Origin: Microbacterium sp. Leaf159 | GTDB taxonomy: Bacteria; Actinomycetota; Actinomycetes; Actinomycetales; Microbacteriaceae | Assembly (NCBI RefSeq): GCF_001423615.1 | Contig: NZ_LMOU01000001.1 | Location: 2,147,703-2,189,949, forward strand | Reading direction: 5' to 3' | DNA: 42,247 nucleotides | Part shown: positions 25,506-32,957 of the stretch, in pieces | Layout of the letters: each line of letters opens with the position of its first letter | Numbering within the stretch: the stretch's first letter is position 1 | Made by a program: the position numbers and the translations under genes | Notes under the pieces: model-generated | Told to the model about the DNA's origin: nothing | Database searches by the model: none | The model's input: the letters and a program-made list of their open reading frames with translations, nothing else

Positions 25506-26551
25506 GCGCCGACCTCGTCCTCGATGGACTCGACAAGAGATTCCCCGGCTCTCCCACCCCGGCACTGCGCGGGTTCTCCCTCACCGTGGCAGCGGGAACC
25601 TGCACGGCTGTTCTCGGCCCCAGCGGCTCGGGCAAGAGCACCCTGTTGCGGGTCATCGCGGGGCTGGAGGAGCCGGATGCCGGAGAGGTCCGCATCGACG
25701 GAACCGATGTCGCGGGCGTGGCGGCAGAACACCGCGGAGTCGGCATGGTCTTCCAGCGCTCACTGCTGTTCCCCCACCTCACGATCCTCGACAATGTCGC
25801 GTTCTCCGACCGGGTCTCCGGGATGAACCGCCGGGCCGCGCGTTCTCGCGCCGGCGAGTACCTCGAGATGGTGCAGCTGCAGGGCTTCGGGGATCGGCGG
25901 GTCGGCGAGCTGTCGGGCGGACAGGAGCAGCGGGTCGCGATCGCCAGGGCCCTTGCCGCCGAACCGGCGGTACTCCTGCTCGACGAGCCGTTCAGCGCGC
26001 TCGACCCCGCGCTCCGGAGCGACATGCACGATCTGCTCGACTCCGTGAGGCAGGCGGTCTCGCCCACGATCGTGCTCGTCACCCACGACCGCGACGAGGC
26101 CGCTCGGGCCTCGGATCGCATCGCCCTTCTCGAGCACGGCGTGCTCCTGCACGAAGGCACGGTGCTCGACGCGTACAGACGCCCCCAGAACGTGCGGGCG
26201 TCACAGATCATGGGGGGTCGCAACGCGGTTCCGGGCGTGGTGCGAGACGGCAGTCATCACAGCGCGCTCGGAGCGGTTCCGGTGCCGCTCGACACACCGA
26301 CAGGGTCAGGGACGCTCGTGATCCGGCAGGAGGATGTGGCGGTGCTCGACGGCGGCGTCGGGCCCGCGGATACCGGTTCGATCGCCGGGGTGGTCGAGTC
26401 TGTCCGGGTGACCGGCGCGCGCTCCGAGATCGCCGTCCGCTGCGGCGACGCCCTGCTGCATGCGGAGGCGCCGCCGACGCAGCGGTGTCAGCTCGGCGAT
26501 CGGATCCGTCTGATGCTGCCGACGACCGCCGTGCACATCGTCGCCGACTGA
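25502..26551 (+). CDS. ABC transporter ATP-binding protein, YnjD-like with C-terminal extension
   Basis: A 349-residue ATPase starting with GTG at 25502 (GTGA overlap). Walker A GPSGSGKS (39-46), Q-loop GMVFQ, signature LSGGQEQRVAIARAL and Walker B LLLDEPFSALDP are intact. After about residue 235 there is a beta-rich TOBE-like regulatory domain, so the protein is well over 100 residues longer than E. coli YnjD (about 217 aa). It should power the two preceding permeases. A much longer frame in the same phase reads antisense-like sequence within the permease gene and is not used. Confidence 0.9.
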   Translation: MSADLVLDGLDKRFPGSPTPALRGFSLTVAAGTCTAVLGPSGSGKSTLLRVIAGLEEPDAGEVRIDGTDVAGVAAEHRGVGMVFQRSLLFPHLTILDNVAFSDRVSGMNRRAARSRAGEYLEMVQLQGFGDRRVGELSGGQEQRVAIARALAAEPAVLLLDEPFSALDPALRSDMHDLLDSVRQAVSPTIVLVTHDRDEAARASDRIALLEHGVLLHEGTVLDAYRRPQNVRASQIMGGRNAVPGVVRDGSHHSALGAVPVPLDTPTGSGTLVIRQEDVAVLDGGVGPADTGSIAGVVESVRVTGARSEIAVRCGDALLHAEAPPTQRCQLGDRIRLMLPTTAVHIVAD

Positions 26552-26575
26552 TCCCGCCACCCGAGGCAGGGGATC
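26550..26575. terminator. Weak hairpin between ATPase and radical SAM genes
   Basis: GATCCC and GGGATC form a 6-bp stem, extended by GCC/GGC with bulges, in the 45-bp gap between these convergent genes. No T-run. Confidence 0.35.
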
Positions 26576-26596
26576 GGCCACGACGAACCGCGCGGA

Positions 26597-28081
26597 TCAG
26601 CGAGTGGCGGAGCGGGCCGCGCCGGTCTCCCTGACGCCCGTGAGACCCGAGGGCCGGGAGACGACCTGGGGTTCGGCACCGTCGCGGACGGAGGGGATCG
26701 GCAGTAGACGCCGCAGTTCGACGTTCTCGATCGGGTCGAGCACGGAGTGCTGCACGCACGCGGGAACCAGGCGTCCGTCCTCCGGATGCGCCATCGCGTA
26801 CATGCACGAGCCGAGGCGCTCCTGAGTCTCCTTCAGCAGCGGATCGTCGGCGACGATGCCCTGTTCCATGAGCTTCCACGCCGGATCGACCTGCTCGGCA
26901 TCCATGAAGTTGTGCACCACGAAGGTCTTGAAGGACACCTTGCCCCGACGCGCCTCGCGCAGCACGCGACGCAGTCCGCCCGCACGGCGGAGCACGCGTC
27001 GGGCGAGGCCGATGAGAGGAGGGATGTCACCCGGATGGCCGGCGACGGCACGGACCACCTTCACGACGAGCACCGGCTTCGGAATACCGCCGAAGATCAT
27101 TCCGCCGAAGTGATCGAGGAATCGGTCGCGTGCAGCGATGTCCTTCGGATCGTCGGGGTCGAGCAACGCCGCGAACCCGCCGCCGACCCGCACGCCGACC
27201 GTGGAGCGGTTGCATCGCGGGTCGCCGAACTGGGTCGCCTGCCAGGGCAGCTTGTGACCGGCGCCCGCCTCGATCCGCTCCCACACGGCGTCGATGGTCA
27301 CCTCGCCGAAGTCCTCGCGCCAGCGTCGGTCGTCGCCGATGAACGCGGCAGGCTGGAAGGACATCATGTCGAACGGCATGTCGAGCACGTCGCGGGTGAC
27401 CTGCTCGACCTCGTCGACATTCGACGGTGTCACGGTCATGTTGTGCGCGAGGTAGCTGTCGACTCCGTGATCGCGCTTGAGATCGATGAACATCTGCGCG
27501 AACTTCTCGCGGAACGGATTGAGCTCGGCTTCACTGTGCGGGCGGACCGCACCCTTCCGACCTCGCATCAGCGAGTCGAAGTGTGCGGCGAAGGACACCT
27601 TGTCGAACCTCGGCTTGCGATCCTCGTCGAGCACCACATCGAGCAGATAGTCGTACTCGAAGTCGCCATGGGTCATCGACATCGGCTCGCGGCCGACCGC
27701 GCGCATGGCGAGAAGCGCCTGGGCATGATCCTCCGCCGAGAGCAGGCTGACCTCACCGCCGATCAACTGCGCATGCGCTCGCGGCCCCCGTACCTGACGC
27801 AGATAGGACATCTGACGCTCGACGTTGTCGACCGTGTGGTCGCCGTCGATGCGCACCTTGTTGGCGTCAGCCGAGTGGTAGCAGGGCGAACACGTGAGGT
27901 TGCACTTCGGGAAGACACCATGGGTTCCCTCGCATCCCACCGCACAACGACCGAGCAGCTGATTCGGCGTCTTCGCGTGCTCGGGCAACTCCGACCAGCG
28001 GATGGCGAGCGCACGTCGCGTCTCGGGATGTATCGGTCGCGTCTCGAGTTCGATCCGCTTGAGTGTCGTGGCGAGTCCCAT
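26597..28081 (-). CDS. Radical SAM protein of unknown function
   Basis: About 494 residues from ATG 28081 (GAGAGG 6 bases upstream). The CxxxCxxC iron-sulphur motif is C60-NLT-C64-SP-C67, followed by a GGE SAM-binding segment in LIGGEVSLL. Extra cysteines C46/C50 precede the motif, and a C-terminal cluster (CMYAMAHPEDG, then PACVQHSVLDP) could hold an auxiliary cluster. No SPASM or B12 domain is recognisable. It should generate a 5'-deoxyadenosyl radical; the substrate is unknown. It is convergent with the ynj-type operon, with its promoter in the 252-bp gap before the SDR gene. Confidence 0.82.
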   Translation of the reverse strand: MGLATTLKRIELETRPIHPETRRALAIRWSELPEHAKTPNQLLGRCAVGCEGTHGVFPKCNLTCSPCYHSADANKVRIDGDHTVDNVERQMSYLRQVRGPRAHAQLIGGEVSLLSAEDHAQALLAMRAVGREPMSMTHGDFEYDYLLDVVLDEDRKPRFDKVSFAAHFDSLMRGRKGAVRPHSEAELNPFREKFAQMFIDLKRDHGVDSYLAHNMTVTPSNVDEVEQVTRDVLDMPFDMMSFQPAAFIGDDRRWREDFGEVTIDAVWERIEAGAGHKLPWQATQFGDPRCNRSTVGVRVGGGFAALLDPDDPKDIAARDRFLDHFGGMIFGGIPKPVLVVKVVRAVAGHPGDIPPLIGLARRVLRRAGGLRRVLREARRGKVSFKTFVVHNFMDAEQVDPAWKLMEQGIVADDPLLKETQERLGSCMYAMAHPEDGRLVPACVQHSVLDPIENVELRRLLPIPSVRDGAEPQVVSRPSGLTGVRETGAARSATR

Positions 28082-28333
28082 GGCATCCTCTCGACTCCGT
28101 GAGCATCCGCATCGTCGACGGGCTCGATGTCCGAGAGTTGTTCGACGCCGACGGCATCCCGGATTGCATCGATTGTCGCACCCCTGCACGCGCGCGGCCA
28201 GAGCTTCCGATCGACCCAACGAGATCCATTCAGGCGCATCCATCCCCCCTCTTCCGGGCGTAGGCTGGAACCCTAGGACGGAGCGTCCGAGAAGATCTCC
28301 CGGCACCGCGATCGTCCGGAAGAGGAGTCACTC
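28082..28333. promoter_or_regulatory. Divergent promoter region, radical SAM and SDR genes
   Basis: This 252-bp region has no credible gene. TAGGCT at 28261-28266 is a possible -10 box toward the SDR gene, and a small hairpin GGACG-GAG-CGTCC lies at 28276-28288 in its leader. GAGGAG before 28334 is the SDR ribosome site. Confidence 0.35.
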
Positions 28334-29086
28334 GTGGCTCAGTACGACGTCTCGAACCGCTCGGCGATCGTGACGGGAGCAGGCAGCGGAATCGGACGCT
28401 CGACCGCTCTGCTGCTCGCCCGGAACGGCGCATCCGTGGTCGTCAACGACCTGAACGCGGAGCACGCGAACGCGGTCGTCGACGAGATCCGCGCCGCCGG
28501 CGGCACCGCCGAGGCATCCGTCGGAGATGCGACCGACACCGCCTGGATCGCCAGCTCGATCGAGCTCGCGAACACGCTCGCCCCGCTGCGCATCGGCGTC
28601 AACAACGCCGGCATCGGCGGAGCATCCGCTCCCACCGCCGAGTACGACGACGAGGCCTGGGACAAGGTCATCTCGATCAACCTCAACGCCGTCTTCCGCA
28701 ACATGAAGGCGCAGATCCCCTCGATCCTCGCGAACGGCGGCGGCTCGGTCGTCAACATCGCGTCGATCCTCGGAAGCGTCGGCTTCGCCGGCTCCCCCGC
28801 CTACGTCGCCGCCAAGCATGCGGTCGTCGGCATGACCAAGTCGGCCGCCCTCGAGTACTCCGCCCAGGGTGTGCGCGTGAACTCCGTCGGCCCCGGCTTC
28901 ATCGACACCCCGCTGCTCGCCACCATGGGCGACGAGGCAAAGGACTTCCTGATCAGCAAGCACCCGATCGGACGCCTCGGCCAGGCCGACGAGGTCGCGA
29001 ACCTCATCGCCTTCCTCGCGAGTGACGCCGCGAGCTTCATCACCGGCAGCTACCACCTCGTCGACGGCGGCTACACCGCCCTCTGA
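28334..29086 (+). CDS. Short-chain dehydrogenase/reductase
   Basis: A 250-residue classical SDR. NAD(P) site TGAGSGIG, NNAG motif, catalytic serine in NIASILGS, YVAAKHA (catalytic Tyr/Lys) and the C-terminal ITGSYHLVDGGYTAL segment are all present. The acidic residue after the second strand (VVVNDLN) suggests NAD preference. It looks like a 3-oxoacyl-reductase or glucose-dehydrogenase-type enzyme; the substrate cannot be read. GTG start preceded by GAGGAG. It appears monocistronic. Confidence 0.9.
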   Translation: MAQYDVSNRSAIVTGAGSGIGRSTALLLARNGASVVVNDLNAEHANAVVDEIRAAGGTAEASVGDATDTAWIASSIELANTLAPLRIGVNNAGIGGASAPTAEYDDEAWDKVISINLNAVFRNMKAQIPSILANGGGSVVNIASILGSVGFAGSPAYVAAKHAVVGMTKSAALEYSAQGVRVNSVGPGFIDTPLLATMGDEAKDFLISKHPIGRLGQADEVANLIAFLASDAASFITGSYHLVDGGYTAL

Positions 29087-29138
29087 GGTTCGATCGCTGC
29101 GCGCGCCCGCCGCGCACAGCACACCTGCAGGACGAATG

Positions 29139-29199
29139 CACGGATGCAGGGCCAGATCACCGATCTCGCCCTGCATCCGTGTTTCGGCCCTGCATCCGG
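29139..29199. repeat. Long palindromic element with third half-copy, probable terminator
   Basis: Arms CACGGATGCAGGGC (29139-29152) and GCCCTGCATCCGTG (29168-29181) pair perfectly over 14 bp. The 15-nt middle itself folds (AGATC-ACC-GATCT). A further half-copy GCCCTGCATCCG lies at 29188-29199. It stands between the convergent SDR and ArsR genes and could act as a terminator. The extra half-copy suggests a dispersed palindromic repeat. Confidence 0.75.
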
Positions 29200-29212
29200 C
29201 ACCGACCTACGC

Positions 29213-29530
29213 CTAGAGGCCTTCCGCGATCTCCTTGATCGCCGCCAGGCGGCGGTCCCATCCACGGCCGATCGCGTCGAGCTTCTTCGCCGTCGCCTCG
29301 AGTTCGGCGCCGATCGCGCGGAAGCGCACCTCGCGGCCGACCCGCACGGGTTCGACGAGTCCGACTTCCTGCAGCACGGCGAGATGCTTGGCGATCGCCT
29401 GGCGCGTGACCGGCAGCCGCCCGGCGAGGGCGGATGCCGAAGCATCCTCCTCACCGAGTGCGGTCAGGATGCTCCACCGCGTCTCGTCGGCGAGCGCCGC
29501 GAACATCGGCAGCAGCGTCGCGGCGGTCAC
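29213..29530 (-). CDS. ArsR-family winged-helix regulator
   Basis: A 105-residue ArsR-type regulator: MFAALADETRWSILTAL, recognition helix VTRQAIAKHLAVLQEVGLV, wing VRVGREVRFRAI. There are no metal-binding cysteines, so it is likely of the non-metal subgroup usually paired with SRPBCC (AHSA1) proteins. Its ATG overlaps the SRPBCC stop (ATGA), placing it second in a two-gene operon. It probably represses this operon through the paired sites upstream of the SRPBCC gene. Confidence 0.9.
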   Translation of the reverse strand: MTAATLLPMFAALADETRWSILTALGEEDASASALAGRLPVTRQAIAKHLAVLQEVGLVEPVRVGREVRFRAIGAELEATAKKLDAIGRGWDRRLAAIKEIAEGL

Positions 29531-30006
29531 GCCTCGGCCTCGACCAGCGCCACGAGCTTGTCGAGCTCGAGGTCCCAGCCGGTGCGGTGGTCCTCCATGT
29601 TCGCCGCGGCATCGGACGTGCGGTCGAACCCGGCCTCGACGACGGTCAGCAGCGTGCCGCCATCGACGGGCTCGAGCGTGAAGGTGAACACCGTGGAGGT
29701 CTCTTCGTCGAGCTCGGCCGGACGATGACCGAGCGCGTCGTCATTGCTCCAGCGGTATGAGATCAGTCGCGGCTCGTCGATCTGCTCGACCCGCAGGGGA
29801 ATGACGTCATCCGGCCCGAAGGTCATCGTGCCGGTCGCGCCCACCCCTGTGCCGTCGAGCTCGGTGCGGCCGAACCACCGAGACACGTGCTCCGGCTCGG
29901 CGACGGCCCGCCAGACCTTCTCCGCCGGTGCGGCGATGCGGATCGACCGTCGGACGGTGAAACCCGCCGCGTCGATGACGGATGCTTCTTCTGTCCTGCT
30001 GGCCAT
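29527..30006 (-). CDS. SRPBCC (AHSA1-like) domain protein
   Basis: A 159-residue START/Bet v1-like protein: TVRRSIRIAAPAEKVWRAVA, then the SRWFGRTELDG segment and TVFTFTLEPVDGGTLLTVVE, finishing with a long C-terminal helix. These fold around a hydrophobic ligand pocket; AHSA1-like members have no general enzymatic signature. ATG 30006 follows GAAGGAG by 6 bases; a far longer frame in phase belongs to the antisense of the MFS gene and is rejected. Co-transcribed with the ArsR-type gene. Confidence 0.88.
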   Translation of the reverse strand: MASRTEEASVIDAAGFTVRRSIRIAAPAEKVWRAVAEPEHVSRWFGRTELDGTGVGATGTMTFGPDDVIPLRVEQIDEPRLISYRWSNDDALGHRPAELDEETSTVFTFTLEPVDGGTLLTVVEAGFDRTSDAAANMEDHRTGWDLELDKLVALVEAEA

Positions 30007-30041
30007 GATGACTCCTTCGTCTAGCTGCGCGGTGTGGATCA

Positions 30042-30061
30042 GTGCAACTACAGGATTGCAC
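30042..30061. promoter_or_regulatory. ArsR-type operator, proximal copy
   Basis: GTGCAA-N8-TTGCAC, a perfect 6-bp dyad 36 bases upstream of the SRPBCC start. A second copy with the same spacing lies 33 bp away (30075-30094), three helical turns on the same face. Confidence 0.65.
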
Positions 30062-30074
30062 TTAGTCACCACTA

Positions 30075-30094
30075 GCGCAACCCCCGGGTTGCAG
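30075..30094. promoter_or_regulatory. ArsR-type operator, distal copy
   Basis: GCGCAA-N8-TTGCAG, in which the internal bases extend the dyad to GCAACCC-CC-GGGTTGC (30077-30092). It matches the proximal copy in the GCAA...TTGC core and spacing. Confidence 0.6.
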
Positions 30095-30125
30095 ATTTCC
30101 CGGGGCCTCCCGGTTCCCCGAACCT

Positions 30126-31349
30126 CTAGTCCCGAACCTTGCGCTTCTCGAGCACCCCGGCGAGCAGCACCGCGACGAGAGCGGCGGCCGGCGCCACGAT
30201 CAACCCGGCCCGCAGGCTCTCGGTGTCGGCGATGAATCCGACGAACGGCGGCGAGAGCAGGAAGCCCAGACGCAGCAACCACGACACGATCGTGAGACCC
30301 ACGCCCGGCTTCAGGCCCGGCAGCTCGTCGGCGGCGTGCATGGCGGCGGGGATGAGCGTCGCGATGCCGAAGCCGACGGCGGCGAAGCCCGCGATCGTTC
30401 CGGGGACGCTCGGGAAGATGAGCGCGAGGGTCATACCGCCCGCGGCGATCAGACCGCCGACCCTGGCGACCGCACGCTGGCCGAACCGGTCGGTCATGCC
30501 GTCCCCCAGCATCCGTCCGATGAACTGCGCGCCGACCAGGGCGATGAATCCGAGGGGTGCGATCGCGGCTGCGGCGCCGAGCGACTCGCTGAGGTACAGC
30601 GTGGCCCAGGAGTTTCCGGCGTCCTCGGCGATCGCGCCCGCCATCGCGATGAGCGTGAGGGCGATGACCATCATCACGGTGCGCGGGCTCACGCCGCGAC
30701 GCACCGCGGTCTGCAGCTCGACGGGTTCGGCGGTGGCCTCGGCATCCGCCTCCTCGTCGCGTCCGGGCAGGCAGAACCAGAGCGCGGTGAACGCCACAGC
30801 CGCGAACACCGCGGTCGAGATGCCGAGGTGCACGCCGAGCGGCAGCTGCAGCGCGATCGCCGCCGCGGCCATTCCACCGCCGAGCACCGCGCCGATCGAC
30901 CAGATGGCGTGGAACGAGTTGATGATCGAGCGCCCGTAGCGGCGCTGCACGCGAAGACCGTGCGCGTTCTGCGCGACGTCGGTGATGGCATCGGAGGCAC
31001 CGCCGAGCAGCAGGGCGACGGCGAAGAGGATGCCGGAGGGCGCGACCGCGGCGGCGAGCAGACCGAGCCCGGTGGCGATCGTGCCGAACACGGCGATGCG
31101 CGCGGAGCCGAACCGACGGATCAGCACCGCGGCGAGAAGTCCGGCGGCGATCGCTCCGGCAGGGAAGGCGGCGATCGCGAGGCCGTATCCGACGTTGTCG
31201 AGACCGAGGGCGGCTTTGATCTCGGGGTAGCGCGGAAGGATGTTGGCGAACAGCGCGCCGTTCGTCAGGAACAGCGCCGAGACGGCGATGCGCGCACGTC
31301 GGGAGGCCCGATCCGGCGCGGGTCGTCGAATCGATTCGATCGAAGTCAT
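30126..31349 (-). CDS. MFS transporter
   Basis: A 407-residue protein with about 12 membrane segments, first at ISALFLTNGALFANI-type sequence near residue 25. Loop 2-3 has LIRRFGSARIAVFG and the second-half repeat has DRFGQRAVARVGG, the two degenerate MFS motif-A loops. A charged central loop (DEEADAEATAEP) separates the halves. The layout resembles YbjJ/fucose-permease-like members; substrate and direction are unknown. It ends 119 bp before the SRPBCC start and appears to be a separate transcription unit. Confidence 0.87.
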   Translation of the reverse strand: MTSIESIRRPAPDRASRRARIAVSALFLTNGALFANILPRYPEIKAALGLDNVGYGLAIAAFPAGAIAAGLLAAVLIRRFGSARIAVFGTIATGLGLLAAAVAPSGILFAVALLLGGASDAITDVAQNAHGLRVQRRYGRSIINSFHAIWSIGAVLGGGMAAAAIALQLPLGVHLGISTAVFAAVAFTALWFCLPGRDEEADAEATAEPVELQTAVRRGVSPRTVMMVIALTLIAMAGAIAEDAGNSWATLYLSESLGAAAAIAPLGFIALVGAQFIGRMLGDGMTDRFGQRAVARVGGLIAAGGMTLALIFPSVPGTIAGFAAVGFGIATLIPAAMHAADELPGLKPGVGLTIVSWLLRLGFLLSPPFVGFIADTESLRAGLIVAPAAALVAVLLAGVLEKRKVRD

Positions 31350-31433
31350 AGCAACGACCGTACACGCCGATCGGCGGCGTCCGGAAATCGCGACGAGCCT
31401 CAGCAGGAGAGACGCGGCCCGACTGTGCCGGAC

Positions 31434-31724
31434 TCAGCTCAGCTGCGGCTCCGCCTCCGGAGCGACCACCGTGCTCGACGCCGCCGCAGCCACGGCCGCC
31501 TTCGCCACGTCGAGGTCGTCGAAGAGTCCGACGAAGTCAGACTGCGGGCCGAAGGCGCGGAAGCCCTCGCGGGGCGTTCCGGTGATCGAGCCGAGGAACT
31601 GGCGGCGGTCATTGCCGACATGGAAGCCGGGGTCGACCTCGACCCAGAGGCCCCGAGGCCGGGATACCGAGCGGACGCGCGCGGCGGTGACGGCTTTGGC
31701 CGCATTCCTGATCCGAGTCGACAT
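31434..31724 (-). CDS. Small hypothetical protein
   Basis: A 96-residue protein I do not recognise. It begins basic (STRIRNAAKAVTAARVRSVSRPRG), has a central WVEVDPGFHVGNDRRQFLG segment and ends acidic and Ala-rich. ATG 31724 lies 3 bp beyond the stop of the DUF7882-like gene, so it is the second gene of that small operon. No membrane segment or catalytic motif is seen. An overlapping frame at 31439-31735 is a shadow. Confidence 0.65.
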   Translation of the reverse strand: MSTRIRNAAKAVTAARVRSVSRPRGLWVEVDPGFHVGNDRRQFLGSITGTPREGFRAFGPQSDFVGLFDDLDVAKAAVAAAASSTVVAPEAEPQLS

Positions 31725-31727
31725 GCG

Positions 31728-32057
31728 TCACGCACTCATCGCGTGCAGTCTGCGAGAACCGCCGGCCGACCGCGCGAACTCCTCGCGCGTGACATCGAGA
31801 CCGCCGGACGAGCTCGCGGCGTTCATCATCGCGACCACCAGGGGGCGATCGATCGGCGCCTCATCCTCGATCGCGAAACGCAGCGGGATGGATGCATGCA
31901 GCCAGAGCGTCTCGGCCACGCCGTCACCCAGGGGGAGCGTGAGCGGGAACGCCTCATTCCGCCGCAGCTTGGTCACGATCACGAGGCGCAGATGCGTCAA
32001 CAGCTCGTCGTCGACCTCGATCGGTGCTGCGGTGTTGCCGTATGTCAGGTAACCCAT
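31728..32057 (-). CDS. DUF7882-like small protein
   Basis: A 109-residue protein starting MGYLTYGNTAAPIEVDDELL with HLRLVIVTKLRRNEAFPLTL; the LHASIPLRF strand is typical of a small family common in Microbacteriaceae (DUF7882, sometimes mislabelled ATP-dependent DNA ligase). Function is unknown. GAGGAGAG precedes ATG 32057. Its promoter carries the shared 25-bp element overlapping a TAATCT -10 box, so it is probably repressed by one of the neighbouring MarR proteins. Confidence 0.72.
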   Translation of the reverse strand: MGYLTYGNTAAPIEVDDELLTHLRLVIVTKLRRNEAFPLTLPLGDGVAETLWLHASIPLRFAIEDEAPIDRPLVVAMMNAASSSGGLDVTREEFARSAGGSRRLHAMSA

Positions 32058-32091
32058 GATCTCTCCTCAAGCCAGACTTCGCTTGATAGAT

Positions 32092-32116
32092 AGATTACTA
32101 GGTTACCTAGCTAAAT
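32092..32116 (-). promoter_or_regulatory. Shared MarR-type operator/promoter element, copy A
   Basis: On the minus strand CTAGGTAACCTAG-type dyad (palindrome CTAGGT-T-ACCTAG at 32098-32110) runs directly into TAATCT (32092-32097), the likely -10 box of the DUF7882-like gene. Copy A agrees with copy C (35781-35805) at 20 of 25 positions and with copy B at 18. Confidence 0.7.
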
Positions 32117-32128
32117 GACAGTCGGGAC

Positions 32129-32578
32129 TCAGGGCAGGTCGCTGATCTCTTCGGTGAGCCGCCGCAGGAAGCGGGTCACTGCCTCGGTCTGCTCCGGCGT
32201 GAACTCGCTCGCGAGAGACTCGATGCGCTGGGTGAGCTCGTCGGCGGGCGAGTGCAGATCGCGCAGTGACGGGCGCAGAACCTTCGATCGGGCGTCGGCC
32301 GGATGCGGGGCGATGACGATCTGCCCACGGTCCTGCAGGCGACGCAGCAGGCTCGTGATCGCGGCCGTGCTCACATTCAGGTGTGCGGCGAGGCTGCCCG
32401 GCGTCGCCGGTGCGTCTGAGGGGGCATCGGTGATGAACCGCATGGCTTCACGATCGGTGTCGTTCGGCGCACGCATGGCGGCCAATCGACGCCCCAGCTG
32501 CGCCTCGGCGCGACGAAGCTCATCGACTCGCGCGACGAGTTCGGTGGCCGTCGTCTGCAGCTCGGTTCTGGTTGCCAT
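32129..32578 (-). CDS. MarR-family regulator (first of two)
   Basis: A 149-residue winged-helix protein: long N-terminal helix (TELVARVDELRRAEAQLGRR), helix-turn-helix GSLAAHLNVSTAAITSLLRR, wing PHPADARSKVLRPS. The promoter 40-60 bases upstream carries the shared element B over its -10 region, so it likely represses itself and the other two genes carrying the element. The ligand is unknown. Confidence 0.87.
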   Translation of the reverse strand: MATRTELQTTATELVARVDELRRAEAQLGRRLAAMRAPNDTDREAMRFITDAPSDAPATPGSLAAHLNVSTAAITSLLRRLQDRGQIVIAPHPADARSKVLRPSLRDLHSPADELTQRIESLASEFTPEQTEAVTRFLRRLTEEISDLP

Positions 32579-32615
32579 GTGTCACCCCCTGACGCTCCCA
32601 TGATACTCGATGGAA

Positions 32616-32640
32616 AGGTAACCAGGTTGGCTAGTGAAAT
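32616..32640 (-). promoter_or_regulatory. Shared MarR-type operator/promoter element, copy B
   Basis: Aligned with copies A and C; on the minus strand it reads CTAGCC-AACCTGGT then TTACCT (32616-32621) at the -10 position of the MarR gene. It agrees at 18 of 25 positions with each of the other copies. It also lies 60 bases upstream of the plus-strand gene at 32700. Confidence 0.6.
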
Positions 32641-32699
32641 CCAATGCGACCTGGGACTCTCTTCGGATGCGAAGATGGATACCTGCGGGAAGGACAGTC

Positions 32700-32957
32700 A
32701 TGGTCGAGCGATTCACACTCGGGGATGCGGGGTACATCATGTACTCCGACATGCTCGACCGCCTGCGGGAACGCTTCCCGTCCGTTCCCGAGTGGCGACT
32801 CGACCAGATCGTCACCGCCGAGCACGATGCCATCACCGGCGGCATCCTGCAGATCGTTCCCGCCGAGGTCGAGTCGGGCGCGATCGAGATGCTCTCGCGC
32901 GAGACCGCCGAGCGCGAGCAGCACGACGTTCTGAGCGACGATGGCGAGGTGGCGTGA
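32700..32957 (+). CDS. Small protein, possible three-helix dimerisation domain
   Basis: An 85-residue acidic protein: MLDRLRERFPSVPEWRLDQI, then HDAITGGILQIVPAEV and a final helix SGAIEMLSRETAERE. The pattern resembles the short actinobacterial three-helix-bundle dimerisation family; confidence in that is low. ATG 32700 follows GGAAGGA. Its stop overlaps the next MarR start (TGATG), so it is co-translated with that regulator and may modulate it. Confidence 0.68.
   Translation: MVERFTLGDAGYIMYSDMLDRLRERFPSVPEWRLDQIVTAEHDAITGGILQIVPAEVESGAIEMLSRETAEREQHDVLSDDGEVA

Noticed and set aside
26747..28102. Plus-strand frame opposite the radical SAM gene
   Set aside because: His/Arg/Glu-rich antisense translation with no recognisable domain; the opposite strand has intact CxxxCxxC and a ribosome site.
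28063..28263. Small plus-strand frame in the radical SAM/SDR gap
   Set aside because: Starts inside the radical SAM gene on the opposite strand, lacks a ribosome site and has no recognisable features.
31326..31339. Palindrome TCGAATCGATTCGA near the MFS start
   Set aside because: Lies inside the MFS coding sequence (Ser-Ile-Glu-Ser-Ile codons) and is explained by codon use; a nearby CGCCGATCGGCG at 31365-31376 is upstream but too simple to call.
31439..31735. Alternative minus-strand frame overlapping the 96-residue protein
   Set aside because: Overlaps the DUF7882-like stop and is Arg/Ser-rich shadow composition; the neighbouring frame has better operon spacing.
30336..32093. Plus-strand frame of about 585 codons opposite the MFS and small-protein genes
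   Set aside because: Spans several real minus-strand genes and their promoters; composition is that of a shadow frame.
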